This document shows, in pieces, positions 10,015 to 20,400 of a DNA stretch of 64,000 nt. Position numbers and translations under genes: made by a program. Under the pieces are notes generated by a model. That model was not told the origin of the DNA and did not search any database. It saw only the letters and a program-made list of their open reading frames with translations. The stretch is taken from positions 1 to 64,000 of the IMG/VR virus record IMGVR_UViG_3300017788_001950; one strand, given 5' to 3'. The DNA comes from a virus. The number at the start of each line of letters is the position of its first letter. Position 1 is the first letter of the stretch.

Positions 10015-12435
10015 CTAGACTACGACGTAGTTGGTTTTGACTTCTGCGCCCTTACTGTAGTCGTAGTATACTGGTACAATAATATATGTCAGAGCCCCTT
10101 TTTCGCCATTGTCGAGAGTGTCCACGAACTCAAAGTAGTTGGCGTTGGTTATGCTGTGAGCCGCCCCGACAATGGTCCGAATTCCAAGGATTTCAAGGAC
10201 GATGATGAAGTGGTCAATTTTGGAGGCCGAGCCGTTGATTTTCCATCGAACCAGGTTGGCATTGCTTCGAACTCTGCTGACCTGAGCATCCGAGACCTCT
10301 GGCATTATGTTTGCCAAAGAAACGTTGACGGTTTGAATGTCGGCAATGGTGCCAATGGTAAAGGCGTTCTTTGCGTGGTTTCTTTTAAGGCTAGCATCCG
10401 ACACAAGATTGCCATCCCTGAGGGTTACAGGATGCAGCCACTTGGAGGGCTCCAACTCATAGGAGGTATTCCTGGTCTGAACCGTTCTTGTAAGGCCCGG
10501 AAAGAGAGTTTCTGGATTTCTCAGAAAGACATTCACCGTGTATTTGTACTCGGCACCTGGATCTACTGGCTTCACGTTCTTAGCGATACCGTATTTTCTG
10601 TCAGAGAACACGAGGGAGTCAATGACGCCGAAGTTCTCAACCTCACCGGTTAGGAGGTTGTCCCTAGTAACAGTGATAGCAAAAAGCTTGGTGAGCTTGT
10701 CCTTGTTGGAGGTTATGTCGGTTTGGAACTCGGACTGCAAACCCTGCTCGGAGATCAGTTTCTTGATAAGCTCCGCAGAGGAGTTGACAGGATTAAGCTG
10801 AATGCCAAAGGCAACGTCATAGCCATTGGTAAGGGAAATCAGTTGTGGCTCGCTGATGACTGCGGTTACAAGATTGGAAGCCACTGGCTCATATTCCACA
10901 ACCAGTGTGTTTGAGCCCGCAACGGTTGCACCGTCCCTGTAAGTGATGAAAGCAGAATACTCATAGGTTCTGCCGGAGGAAACCTCAGTGTCGTCCACGA
11001 ACAGAGAGCCATTGCCCTTAATGTCAAAGAGCATCGGGGACTTGCCCACAATCTGGTATTCCTTCTGGCCGATAGAAAGGTTCCTCTTTTTTAGCGTGAC
11101 GCTGGTGGCGTTGTACGGCAGATCCTTGAGGGCAAGGGAGATGCCAAAGCTCTTTACGTCGGCCGTGATGGACACGAAATTCTGTCTCTGCAAAAAACTG
11201 GCTCTCTTTGCCATGGATTCTCTTGCGAATTTGACAACCGTGCTAGAAAACACGGAACTAACAGAGAACTCGTCATAGTAGGGAATGAAGCGATAACTGA
11301 CATGATTAAGGCCGCCCTCAAGGTCTTCCACCCTTTGGGTTGGTTGCCCAAAGGACAGGTCTGTCTTGCCCACAAAGAAATACTCACTGCTCAGGGAGTT
11401 TTGGTTTGGGCTAATGGTTCTCTTGTAGATGCTGATGCCCTTTGCATTGGGGTCCATCTGGGAAACCTCAAAAACCACCTTGCCAGCCCGGTGCACCGGG
11501 ATTGAGGTAACCTTAGGAGGCTTCGTTGGAACTCGAAGGATTCTCAGGTTTTGGCTGTGAGGAATCAGGTTGGAAGTGGTTTGGATTGGGAACCCTCGAT
11601 CGTTAACCAGCTCAAGGATTGCGTAGAATTCACCATCGTCCGTGGCTGCCTCGGTTACATCAATGTCCTCGATAATGTCAATGAACTTCTGACGAACCTC
11701 CTGCAAAACGCCAAGGTATTCCGTGTCATCCAGGGCTTGGCTGTCGAGGGCGGTAACGGAATTGAAAATGGAGCTAGCATGGCTGTCATTGTAGAAGCCA
11801 TCAGCCGAGGAAGTCTTGGTCTTGGTGGTGGTACCCGCAATAGCCTTGCTGGAGGTACGAATGGTGTTCGTCCTGGCATTGGAATATTGGGCAGGTTCTA
11901 CGCCCCTAAGGAACAAGGAGTCCAGGGCGTTGATCTTAATCTGCTGTTCCGAGGGAGATGTGGTTCTGGAGCCCAGGTTGGCATCCAACACAGGGGCATT
12001 AACGTTCTCGGCACGAAGCTCCGACACAGGACGGGTTACGACAATCTTGGCCTTCTTGATGAGGTCCAGGGCTCCGCTTGAGAGCTTGGAGGCCTTGGTG
12101 TTTGGAATTCTTGTGGTCAAGTCAATGACGAAGGTCTGAATGTACTCAGAGTTGGCAGCCCTGGTGAGATCCCTTTGCAGACCAGCGGCCGAACGAAGTC
12201 TGTCGGCCAGGGTTTGAGGTACCAGCCCTGCAAACAGAGGGTTGATCTTCTTGACGTAGGGCTTTTTGGATATGTGGAGTCGGACCTTGTAGGCCCTTAG
12301 GGTAGCCAATTCCTGCGGATCTGCCGTGAAGCGGATCCGGTACCGAAAGGTTCCATCTGCGGAACTGCTCTCCAGAGTCGCAAAGTTGTCTGGGATGGCA
12401 ATGGCAGTGGTGGATTTCTTGATGGATATCTTCAT
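10015..12435 (-). CDS. multi-domain virion protein with fibronectin-like repeats, 806 aa
   Basis: Several segments have fibronectin type III-like strand patterns, for example near residue 330 (PTKPPKVTSIPVHRAGKVVF) and residues 330-760 overall, with repeated Y-x-Y/F-x-V ends. The N-terminus (MKISIKKSTTAIAIPDNFAT) precedes a domain carrying an RITFTADP-like pattern. The ATG is nested in the stop of the upstream gene (TAATG, one base shared), so translation is coupled. No enzymatic motif is visible. It is probably a baseplate or fibre-linking structural protein. Confidence 0.6.
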   Translation of the reverse strand: MKISIKKSTTAIAIPDNFATLESSSADGTFRYRIRFTADPQELATLRAYKVRLHISKKPYVKKINPLFAGLVPQTLADRLRSAAGLQRDLTRAANSEYIQTFVIDLTTRIPNTKASKLSSGALDLIKKAKIVVTRPVSELRAENVNAPVLDANLGSRTTSPSEQQIKINALDSLFLRGVEPAQYSNARTNTIRTSSKAIAGTTTKTKTSSADGFYNDSHASSIFNSVTALDSQALDDTEYLGVLQEVRQKFIDIIEDIDVTEAATDDGEFYAILELVNDRGFPIQTTSNLIPHSQNLRILRVPTKPPKVTSIPVHRAGKVVFEVSQMDPNAKGISIYKRTISPNQNSLSSEYFFVGKTDLSFGQPTQRVEDLEGGLNHVSYRFIPYYDEFSVSSVFSSTVVKFARESMAKRASFLQRQNFVSITADVKSFGISLALKDLPYNATSVTLKKRNLSIGQKEYQIVGKSPMLFDIKGNGSLFVDDTEVSSGRTYEYSAFITYRDGATVAGSNTLVVEYEPVASNLVTAVISEPQLISLTNGYDVAFGIQLNPVNSSAELIKKLISEQGLQSEFQTDITSNKDKLTKLFAITVTRDNLLTGEVENFGVIDSLVFSDRKYGIAKNVKPVDPGAEYKYTVNVFLRNPETLFPGLTRTVQTRNTSYELEPSKWLHPVTLRDGNLVSDASLKRNHAKNAFTIGTIADIQTVNVSLANIMPEVSDAQVSRVRSNANLVRWKINGSASKIDHFIIVLEILGIRTIVGAAHSITNANYFEFVDTLDNGEKGALTYIIVPVYYDYSKGAEVKTNYVVV

Positions 12436-13388
12436 TAGCTCTCAAACACCAGCGTAAACATGTTGCAGTACGTTGTGCTCCCTACACTATCGATAAATAC
12501 CTTGCCAACGAAAAACACATGCCGCACGACACCATCGGAGTCTGGTGGGAATTTACCGAAATCAATCACATCGAGCTTGGTAAGCTCTCGGTTGGTTACC
12601 TCGAAAAACTGACAGAGGAGGTTGTTTGCCTTGGAGGTTTCCACAAAACGAACTGTCTCTGAATAGCCAGTCTCCTCAAGGCCTTCGATTTCCTTGAGAA
12701 CGTCCGAGTAGGTCAGAAGCTGCTTCTGATTTAGATTCACATAAAGGCCCAAGGGGGCTCCGGTGGTTTCTCCCACACGGGGCTTGTTGATCGGTGGAAG
12801 GAATTGGAAATTGGGAACGTGACTCATTCTCTTGTCCATGAACACGCTTTCAACGTGGTCAATTTTTGTGTGAGTCAGGGAGTCTTCATCGATTGGACCC
12901 TTGTCGGTGATTGTGAACTTTGCGCTCGTGGGTCCAATGAGGAACTGATCGTAGCGATCGTCAATGGGGTCGGGGCTCGAAAGGATGTAGAGGTTCTTGA
13001 AGTTATCAAGGTTAGAGGCCAGAAGGGTTCCGGCCATGGAGGCAAACTGAGAGCCCGAAAGGCTTACACGCTCGGCTCTGTTGGAGCCCGAGAATATTTG
13101 ACCGGCCGAGACCTTCATCAGACTGGAACCGCTGGCAAAGCTAGCCATGAGCTTACCAGAGTCATCGGCCTCAAACACAATGGAATCCTGCGGGAGATTG
13201 TTGGCCTCGAAGCAAAGTCGGCTGGTTACGTCCAGACCACCAGAGACGATGGTGTCCAACTTGTAGATGGCTCCCATGTCGCTGAATGAGACATACTCAG
13301 CCCTCAGCTTGCCAGAGGCAATTTGAGCCTTTCCCTCCTGGGTCAGGATCGTGTCCAAAATGCGCTCCTTGGCGTTCAATAGACCCAT
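12435..13388 (-). CDS. virion structural protein with shared N-terminal module, 317 aa
   Basis: The N-terminus (ILDTILTQEGKAQIASGKL, then AEYVSFSDMGAIY) parallels the 237-residue protein at 3241-3954, so the two probably share an attachment domain. The middle is Ser-rich (FASGSSLMKVSAGQIFSGSN), the C-terminus is beta-rich and ends FTLVFES. A TACTTA promoter-like motif lies about 30 bases upstream (13419-13424). The stop is fused to the next start as TAATG. Role in the baseplate or tail is inferred from neighbours only. Confidence 0.6.
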   Translation of the reverse strand: MGLLNAKERILDTILTQEGKAQIASGKLRAEYVSFSDMGAIYKLDTIVSGGLDVTSRLCFEANNLPQDSIVFEADDSGKLMASFASGSSLMKVSAGQIFSGSNRAERVSLSGSQFASMAGTLLASNLDNFKNLYILSSPDPIDDRYDQFLIGPTSAKFTITDKGPIDEDSLTHTKIDHVESVFMDKRMSHVPNFQFLPPINKPRVGETTGAPLGLYVNLNQKQLLTYSDVLKEIEGLEETGYSETVRFVETSKANNLLCQFFEVTNRELTKLDVIDFGKFPPDSDGVVRHVFFVGKVFIDSVGSTTYCNMFTLVFES

Positions 13389-13418
13389 GTGGGTAACTGG
13401 TTTCCTTTCTTCACCCTA

Positions 13419-13424
13419 TAAGTA
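13419..13424 (-). promoter_or_regulatory. TACTTA late-promoter-like motif before the 317-aa structural gene
   Basis: CTACTTATAG on the minus strand, about 31 bases upstream of ATG 13388. Confidence 0.4.
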
Positions 13425-13431
13425 GAGAATT

Positions 13432-14634
13432 CTAGACTCTCTCAAGATCAAAGAATGGCTGACCCGATCTGCATTCATAGTCCCAGGCTCCGCTATCCCT
13501 AGGGTTGTAGGTAGGATTGGTTGCCGTTACATAGTCCAGGCTTTGGCTGTAGAGCAGGGTTCCGGTAAGGGGAGTCATGGTCACGGCTGCGCTCAGGGTT
13601 TTTCTGCTCTTGGTGTCGAAGAACTTTGTGTAAGGACGCTGCTCAAGGGTGTCCCTGAGGTATCCGTGGTGTCCAGGTCTTAGGACCATGTTGGAAGCCA
13701 GAGGATTTCCGCTGTAAAGGCCGTATTTCCAGCCCTTAAGCAGAATATCGACTTGATAGTTTGAAATTCCTTCCGAAATTGTTATGCGACCTCTAGAGGC
13801 AAGGCTATAGTTGCCGTGACCAACCCCGAAGTACACCCTGTTTTGCGTTTCAGCACTAGGCAGCCAATGCCTGTCACGGTCTGCTAGGGGATAGGTAAGT
13901 GGCGAGCCAGCCACAATTCCTAGGACACCAGAAACGAATATCGGATCGCTCGGTGTCCTTACAGAGGAGCCAAGAGGTCCGACATCCACGATGTAGAAAT
14001 AGGAAAGACGTGAGGTCGTGAGTGCAACAGAGTCCTCAAAACCATTTCCTGCGTCCCTAGACCTTGTTATTGTTGTAGAAATTGGATAGGGAAGCCTGTA
14101 GCTAGGGTTATTGAACCTCACAAATCCCTTGTATCTGCTCATAAAGGGATAAGAAAAGGTCCAAACGTAGTCACTCCATACAGTTTCGCTTGGGTTTGAC
14201 TTCCCTGTACCAAGCGAAGAATACCCAAACGCAATCATGGCCGAGCCAGTTGGACCCACTCTAGGTATATTGTAATAGGAGCTGCCTGTCATGGTCGCTT
14301 CGTCAATTACGATATTCCCAATGTTCGCCTGGTTGTAGTACAGAGGGCTGGGAGTTTGACTGTCTGTAAAAACCTCTTCGGCACAAGGCAATGTTAGGAA
14401 TCTTGTGTTGTGACCTATGGCCGAGCCGCTAATCATTGGGTAGGCAAAGGAGGCCAGATAGGTGAATCTCTGATCATAAAACGAAGAGGAAATTAGACCA
14501 GTGACACGATCAGCAATCACAACTCTTTCGTTGTTGCTGATCCTTGAAAAGAAGTCGCCAAAGAATACCCTGGCATTGTAGGAGCCAGAGTATGCGCTGT
14601 AGTTTTCCGTTTCAAATATGTCGTAGATTGTCAC
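13432..14634 (-). CDS. virion structural protein, 400 aa
   Basis: Unrecognised. The start is GTG (GTGACAATC), a form also used by two other structural genes here (24271 and 60178). The sequence is rich in Tyr, Ser, Gly and Phe with regular beta-strand spacing and no charged helical segments, as in fibre or adhesion proteins. It is separated by 12 bases from the upstream structural gene. A tail-fibre or decoration role is inferred from composition and position. Confidence 0.55.
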   Translation of the reverse strand: MTIYDIFETENYSAYSGSYNARVFFGDFFSRISNNERVVIADRVTGLISSSFYDQRFTYLASFAYPMISGSAIGHNTRFLTLPCAEEVFTDSQTPSPLYYNQANIGNIVIDEATMTGSSYYNIPRVGPTGSAMIAFGYSSLGTGKSNPSETVWSDYVWTFSYPFMSRYKGFVRFNNPSYRLPYPISTTITRSRDAGNGFEDSVALTTSRLSYFYIVDVGPLGSSVRTPSDPIFVSGVLGIVAGSPLTYPLADRDRHWLPSAETQNRVYFGVGHGNYSLASRGRITISEGISNYQVDILLKGWKYGLYSGNPLASNMVLRPGHHGYLRDTLEQRPYTKFFDTKSRKTLSAAVTMTPLTGTLLYSQSLDYVTATNPTYNPRDSGAWDYECRSGQPFFDLERV

Positions 14635-14646
14635 TGTGTTTACTCG

Positions 14647-16491
14647 CTAACCGATTATCTCATGAATTGCCTTGGAGGTCAAAAGTTGACTTGTTGTGTC
14701 ATTGGTCTCCACTCCATCTCGAATGTAAGAACCGTAGAGTGTCATCTTGAATGTGCCTGTAAGAAAGGTAATGGTAGATTCGTTTTGCCCTGCCGTTACA
14801 AATTGTGGTACGTTAATCGATATCGGCAATTGCCATCCTAGGATGAGTTGATCAGATGGTTGTAGTATGTAAGGGTTAATCTTGTGCTTTGTTCTTGGTA
14901 CGGCCGTTTCTGCCTTCGTTCCATTGTCTGCTGCTGGAAAGGAGATCCTTCTATCAAAAGCAGTTTGAAAAAAGTCACCCCTTAACCCTCTTGTGCTGGG
15001 GCTGATAATTCCGAGACCGCTACGAGAACCGTCATGTCCTGGAAATAGGGTGCTGTAATTGAGACTGTCATCATAGACTAAAGTGAAATCTTGGTAACCG
15101 CCCGAAACAGATATGTCGGTGCCTCCCAGGTCTATTAGCTGATATGGAGTGCTAGCAGCCGGGGTGCACATGCTCATGGAAAATACAAGAGAGCTGGTCC
15201 AATTAGATCCTGTTGTGCCAGAATTTGTTGGGTTTTGAAGCACAATGTCATTTGCTGTGATTGGTAACAATTCGCCTGGCGAAGATGAAATTTGCTGAGT
15301 ACTGTCATACACAAGCTTGTCATAGGCATCCTTTGCGAAAGAAAATACCTGAGAGAAACCAACAATGTCACGAAGAGTGTCAATATAGGTTGGCGAGCTA
15401 GCATTCCAGTTAAGGACTCGGAACACAGGTATGGAGCTGGTTAGGCGTGTTTTCTGTGTCGAGCTTGCCCCTCCATAATTGCCAAGGGCCTTAAACAAAT
15501 CCAAGCTCTGATTTCTGCGTTGGTTGAGCAGAAAACAGGTATTGATTGAGGCCGTGACGGTTCTTCTAGATCCAATGTTGTATGCAGACGTGTTTGGACT
15601 TCCGACTTGCCAGGATGCGGAGACTGCAATGACTGCCTTTTCCAATACAAAGGGACGGTCAATGTAATTCCTCATGTTCAGGACCTGAGACGAGGTAGCA
15701 TGGAATTTCGGATGATATGGAAAACCAAAGTCACTTACACAATATCCGCTAGATACAAGCTTTGCAACCGAATTGCCTGGTGGGTTAAATCCGGCCGCGA
15801 AACCGATCATAAGATTATCGATGCCGTCACGGATTGCGTTAGGCAGAGGAGTAACGTTTGAGTTTATTTCATATCCCAGGCCTATTGGATCCCATGTCTT
15901 GGTGCTGAAATTGTAGTAGGCCATTGGGTAGGAAAGACCACCAACACCTGCAAATGTTGAGGAATTTTGCAGATTCAAGGACGTTGAACTGCGAACGCTG
16001 ATATCGATTTCGATTTTCTGTTTACTCCACAGAGGAGAATCGAAACCTTCTCCAACTTGGGCTACCGAACTACCGGTGGCAAAGAACTTATTGTTTGCAG
16101 ATTTCCCATCGGACTCATAAAGGCTCTGCTCGACAAAAGGCCGCATAGTAGCAGACTCAAGATTTGGAGCAGTCAGGGAAGAGTCTCCAATGACTCTTGA
16201 CTGAATTGCACCAGAGCTTCGAATAGTTGTGGAAAGTGGAATATCAGAAACGTCTGCAAATCTCAGAGCAGCAGAGCCGCTTGGAAGACCAATTCCTGGA
16301 AAGAAGGAAGCGGTTACCTGTCCAAACACCATGGTCTTTAGGTCATCGAAAGACACGCCTTCTTGACCCACAAGACCTCTTGGGGAAAACTGAATTCTGG
16401 TTGGATATGAGCCCGACAGATTATCAAGCAATCCAAGTTGGACTTTAGGAGGACGGCCACGAGTCCTTGTACCTTTTTCTTGCCTTGCCAT
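14647..16491 (-). CDS. virion structural protein, 614 aa
   Basis: Unrecognised Ser/Thr/Gly-rich protein. It opens with a basic segment (MARQEKGTRTRGRPPKVQLG) and continues as beta-rich sequence with many SGS, SSS and TGS motifs. The composition is like long tail-fibre proteins. It is only 3 bases from the upstream gene and 12 bases from the downstream gene. No catalytic motif is visible. Ser/Thr density makes it one possible acceptor for the glycosylation enzymes further along the window, which is speculation. Confidence 0.55.
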   Translation of the reverse strand: MARQEKGTRTRGRPPKVQLGLLDNLSGSYPTRIQFSPRGLVGQEGVSFDDLKTMVFGQVTASFFPGIGLPSGSAALRFADVSDIPLSTTIRSSGAIQSRVIGDSSLTAPNLESATMRPFVEQSLYESDGKSANNKFFATGSSVAQVGEGFDSPLWSKQKIEIDISVRSSTSLNLQNSSTFAGVGGLSYPMAYYNFSTKTWDPIGLGYEINSNVTPLPNAIRDGIDNLMIGFAAGFNPPGNSVAKLVSSGYCVSDFGFPYHPKFHATSSQVLNMRNYIDRPFVLEKAVIAVSASWQVGSPNTSAYNIGSRRTVTASINTCFLLNQRRNQSLDLFKALGNYGGASSTQKTRLTSSIPVFRVLNWNASSPTYIDTLRDIVGFSQVFSFAKDAYDKLVYDSTQQISSSPGELLPITANDIVLQNPTNSGTTGSNWTSSLVFSMSMCTPAASTPYQLIDLGGTDISVSGGYQDFTLVYDDSLNYSTLFPGHDGSRSGLGIISPSTRGLRGDFFQTAFDRRISFPAADNGTKAETAVPRTKHKINPYILQPSDQLILGWQLPISINVPQFVTAGQNESTITFLTGTFKMTLYGSYIRDGVETNDTTSQLLTSKAIHEIIG

Positions 16492-16494
16492 GTT

Positions 16495-17424
16495 TCAGGA
16501 ACCTCTCAGAAGGCCACCAAAGGCGATAGAGTCTGTACCATATCTTCCCTGGTCGGGTCCATAAATGGTGGTACCTGCGGCGGCTGACTTTTGACTGTAG
16601 TTTTCTCGAATGTCCTCATCGAGCTCGACGTGAAGCTGCTTAAGCACCGAGATGAAAGCAGCCTCACTAGTATCGACCTGCGTGACAATTTGTTCATCGT
16701 TTGTGTCGTTGAAGGGAGTCCCAAGTCTCTCCTGGTAGTTAACGAAGCCCTCAATACGAATGCCCACGCCAAGGGAACCGCTATTGCCAACGTACTCCTG
16801 GCCCGAGTCGAGGAAGAACCTGGGGGTCAGGGGCGGGCTGTAGTCGATGAACTGCATAACCCTGTTTACGCCTCCTGTGGGGCTGTCATAGCCGTTCCCG
16901 TCCTCAAGGGAACCCTTGGGGCTTCTGGCTGGTCTGGAGCCCTCCTGAGGGCTTTTACGGAAAGGAATGGTCAAGGGTTCCACAATGGCCTCCTCCTCAG
17001 ACTGAGGCCCGTCATTGAGGTAAATGGGCATTGGGTAGAAGTCTGGGTCCGCAATGTAGGCATCCTGGTCGAAGGGAATGACCTGGTCGTCAAACACCTT
17101 GGAATTCTCATATTCCGTCCAGGAACGAGCCTGACCATAGGTGACAATGCGGACGGCATGTCCTAGGTTGCCCGACCAGAGTTTTGGCTGGTTTCCTAGA
17201 TAAAGCTGGTGAGCCGAGGTAATCTCCACGCCCTGACGGTAGGCGTCTATCTGACTGGTTCCGTATCCAGAACCACTCTGGGCAGAAACGGCCACGATCT
17301 GAGAAAGGCGATCCTCACCCGAGTCATCGAATGGATTAAACTCGTAGCCTGACAGACCCTGATATTCGTTGTAGCTTGGCATGAATGATACGTTTTGGCT
17401 AATACCTAGAGAATTCTCCGACAA
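16495..17424 (-). CDS. baseplate-region protein, 309 aa
   Basis: Unrecognised. It is acidic and Asp/Gly/Pro-rich with a proline-containing linker around residues 150-180 (RKSPQEGSRPARSPKGSLED). The TTG start at 17424 overlaps the upstream gene by 26 bases. An ATG at 17382, 17 bases beyond that gene's stop, is an alternative start giving 295 residues; neither has a convincing ribosome site. Located between two large structural genes, it is presumably a tail component. Confidence 0.55.
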   Translation of the reverse strand: MSENSLGISQNVSFMPSYNEYQGLSGYEFNPFDDSGEDRLSQIVAVSAQSGSGYGTSQIDAYRQGVEITSAHQLYLGNQPKLWSGNLGHAVRIVTYGQARSWTEYENSKVFDDQVIPFDQDAYIADPDFYPMPIYLNDGPQSEEEAIVEPLTIPFRKSPQEGSRPARSPKGSLEDGNGYDSPTGGVNRVMQFIDYSPPLTPRFFLDSGQEYVGNSGSLGVGIRIEGFVNYQERLGTPFNDTNDEQIVTQVDTSEAAFISVLKQLHVELDEDIRENYSQKSAAAGTTIYGPDQGRYGTDSIAFGGLLRGS

Positions 17425-20400
17425 ACAACTGCAAGAGTATGGTGTCTTTCAGTCCATTGCGGTTGCTGTCTCCAAGATAGATATCTTGGAACAGATATTC
17501 TAGCTTCGGTCGCTCGAGCATGTGACTTTCTACCACAAAATTCGTGCCGATGAACTTGGTTTTTCTAGGAATGAGCTGACTGACGAATGTGCCAATGTTT
17601 GTGTCGAACCACTTATAGAACTCAAAGAAGGCCTTGAGGTTAACCTTGTTGGTTAGACGGTTGAAGTAAATGGTTCTCAGGTTTTCCAAACCAGGATAGT
17701 CCGGGGAGAACATAAGCTCCGGGTTTCCGAGAACGTTATCCAGGGAATCCAGGGTTGCAAAGATATTCACTATGTCCTGGTTGAGAGCGTCCACAACACT
17801 GTAATCGATTGTGAATTTGGTGTTGTCGGTTGGCTGCTCCGATCTAGGGATTTCATACACAGGCGCAGTCTGGGCCCATGGGGTACCGAGCACATTGGAG
17901 TATTCCGTGAAGGAACGGATCCTAACCTTGTCGATGGTGCTTGCCTCATCAAACTTCGGGGAAATGTAGGTGTAGTAGTAACGCTCTGGTGTGATGATAC
18001 TGCTGGTCGCAAGGAAGTTGCCACCCGTGAGATGCATGTTGTTTTGCGAGAAATCGAAAATCGAAATGGTGCCCGTGGCACTGGAGGCTGTTACGATTTG
18101 GTCAGTATGGGCATCTACCCTGAGTCGTCCCCAGGAACCAGACTTATTGGTGATGAAGCTGAAGTTGGTAAGCGGATCCTCAACGCCCTTGGAACGGAAG
18201 TCCCGGGCATGCTCCGTGGTTTCCTTCTCAGTAAGGTACTTGGACCAGAAACGCATTTGGCTTACCTTGCCAGAGAAGTTGGTTGCTCTGGTCGTGGGGT
18301 CAGTTACCTCGGAGGTGTCGCCAAGGAAATGGTTTGAGGAGGTATCGATGCTTTGGGAACCAATGGCAAAATAAGAACCCGAGGCATTGAGAGAAGAAGA
18401 GTTGACCTGCCAGATTGGCACGGCCAGAGAACCAGAGAACTCATTGAAGTAGGAGGAGGTCGAGTAGGACTCCACAACAGAGCCATAGTTGGCACGAGCT
18501 GCTCTCAGGAAGTAGGAAGAGGACAGGCTGCTGCTGAGAATCTCCTCGTCGTTCCTAATGCGTCCAATAGAAACGTGCCACTTTTCTCCGTCAAAGAGAT
18601 CCACACCAGTAATGCTCAAGGCCAAGTAGGGCGAGTTAGCGGCCGTGCCAGGTCTGCAATAGAGGTTAAGACTTGGTGAGGCACCGCTTACTGCCACCAG
18701 GTTTAAAGCCAGGCCCTTGCCAACCGTGGAGCCTGTCGTGTGAAAACGGACAAGGCTCTGAGACTGGTTGTTAACAGTGCCAGGTGCCCAGCGATAGATA
18801 CCCTCGTAGGCAAAGGAACCAGAGGTCAGGTAGTGGTTTGCTGCTGGTGCTGCTCCGCCAACCAGAGGATAGCCAGGTTCAACTCTGGAGGCCGACAGAT
18901 AGGAGCTGCTCACGAAACCGCCGCTGAGGAAATTGAGCATTGCAGCAATCTCGCTTCGACTATCTCTTGCGTAGGATAGTACTCTCTTGGTTGGACCTCC
19001 GTATTCACGGATACGGAAGTTGTTATCTGGATCTACACCAGTTGCCCTGATGAAGGACTTGACACCATGGACGGTTCCCTTGGAGGCAACCACATCCCTG
19101 AGGTTAACCAGAATACGCCTCCAGATTTGGTTCTGAATGTACTGTAGCGTGAAGGTGTTTGTGGATATGTTATCCTGAAGATTGTTGGCGTCTATGAACT
19201 GTGCAATGGACGAACCAACGAACATTGGAGGAAGCTCGATGCCCTGGGACTTTGCCAGCTTTTGAAGGAACTGATCCGGGATGGTGTCGGTTACATCATA
19301 GTCAACGAAACCTAGGTCAGAGAAAGCCTGAGTGTAGAGTTTCATCTCATCAAAGAACTTGGCCCAGGTGTACAGAAGAAGGAGCAGAACCTGCGTCGAG
19401 GCAAGTTTTGTTCCTCTTGGATCGGTGCTTGTGGTAAGGTCCTCCTGGATCTCACCTTCCTCAGTTTCAAAACCGCCTTCCACTTGACCCTCGGCCAAAT
19501 AGTGCTTTGGAACCAACCTTGTGATGAGGTTTGGATTCGAGAGGTCATAAACGCTTGCCGATACCATTAGGGTTGAGCGGAAGTTGGTGACGGCCTCCTG
19601 AGTTGGGAAAAGGATTGGACAGTAGGACAGGTTCTCATAGGCCATTGGAGAGGTACCAGCCAGGGTGCCGGTTGCAACCTGTCTAACTCCTAGGGACACG
19701 CCTGCTGCCGAAAGTTTGCCATGGAGTGAGTTAGAGGATGCATCAATAACGAGATTGGAGTTGGAGCCCGAGGCCTCATTGAAGGCAAAGCGAAGCTTGA
19801 GATCGTCCGTGGCAAACACGGTCTTTTGCATGGATTCCTTTATGGAACTCACGTCTCGAATGGAGTGCCAAATACGGACCTCATCCAAAGCCCCAGAAAG
19901 GGTATTTGCAGGAACCCAGGAACTTCCCAGGGCGCTTCCAGATCCAATGATCATGTCGGCATTGGCCGACATGGTACCGAACTCAACTGGCATGGAGCTA
20001 GAGCCGAAGAACACACCATTGAGATAGGAACTTACCTTGTATTGGCCAGGGGTTCTGTCCCAGGTCCAGGCAAAGTGGTTCCAGACGCCCTTGTCGTAGG
20101 TCACGCTAAGACTTGAGAGATTGCTGCCTGAGGTAATCCAGAAGGTACTCGATCCACTGGCAGTGGAACCGGTGGAATTCAGAACTGCCATGAAGCCCAT
20201 GGAGCCACTGTGCTTGTCCACAATGGCCTGATTGTCATTGGTGGTTGTGGGTGCAAAGAACCAATACTCCAGGGTAAGGGAATCGTCTCCTGGGTTCAGA
20301 ATCGAGGAGCCGTCAATCTTCCTGGAAAGGTCAGGGAAAGCAGCACCGGCAATGTCCTTGACCGTAACCACCGTGCCACCGAAGGTTTCACCCCTTGTGC

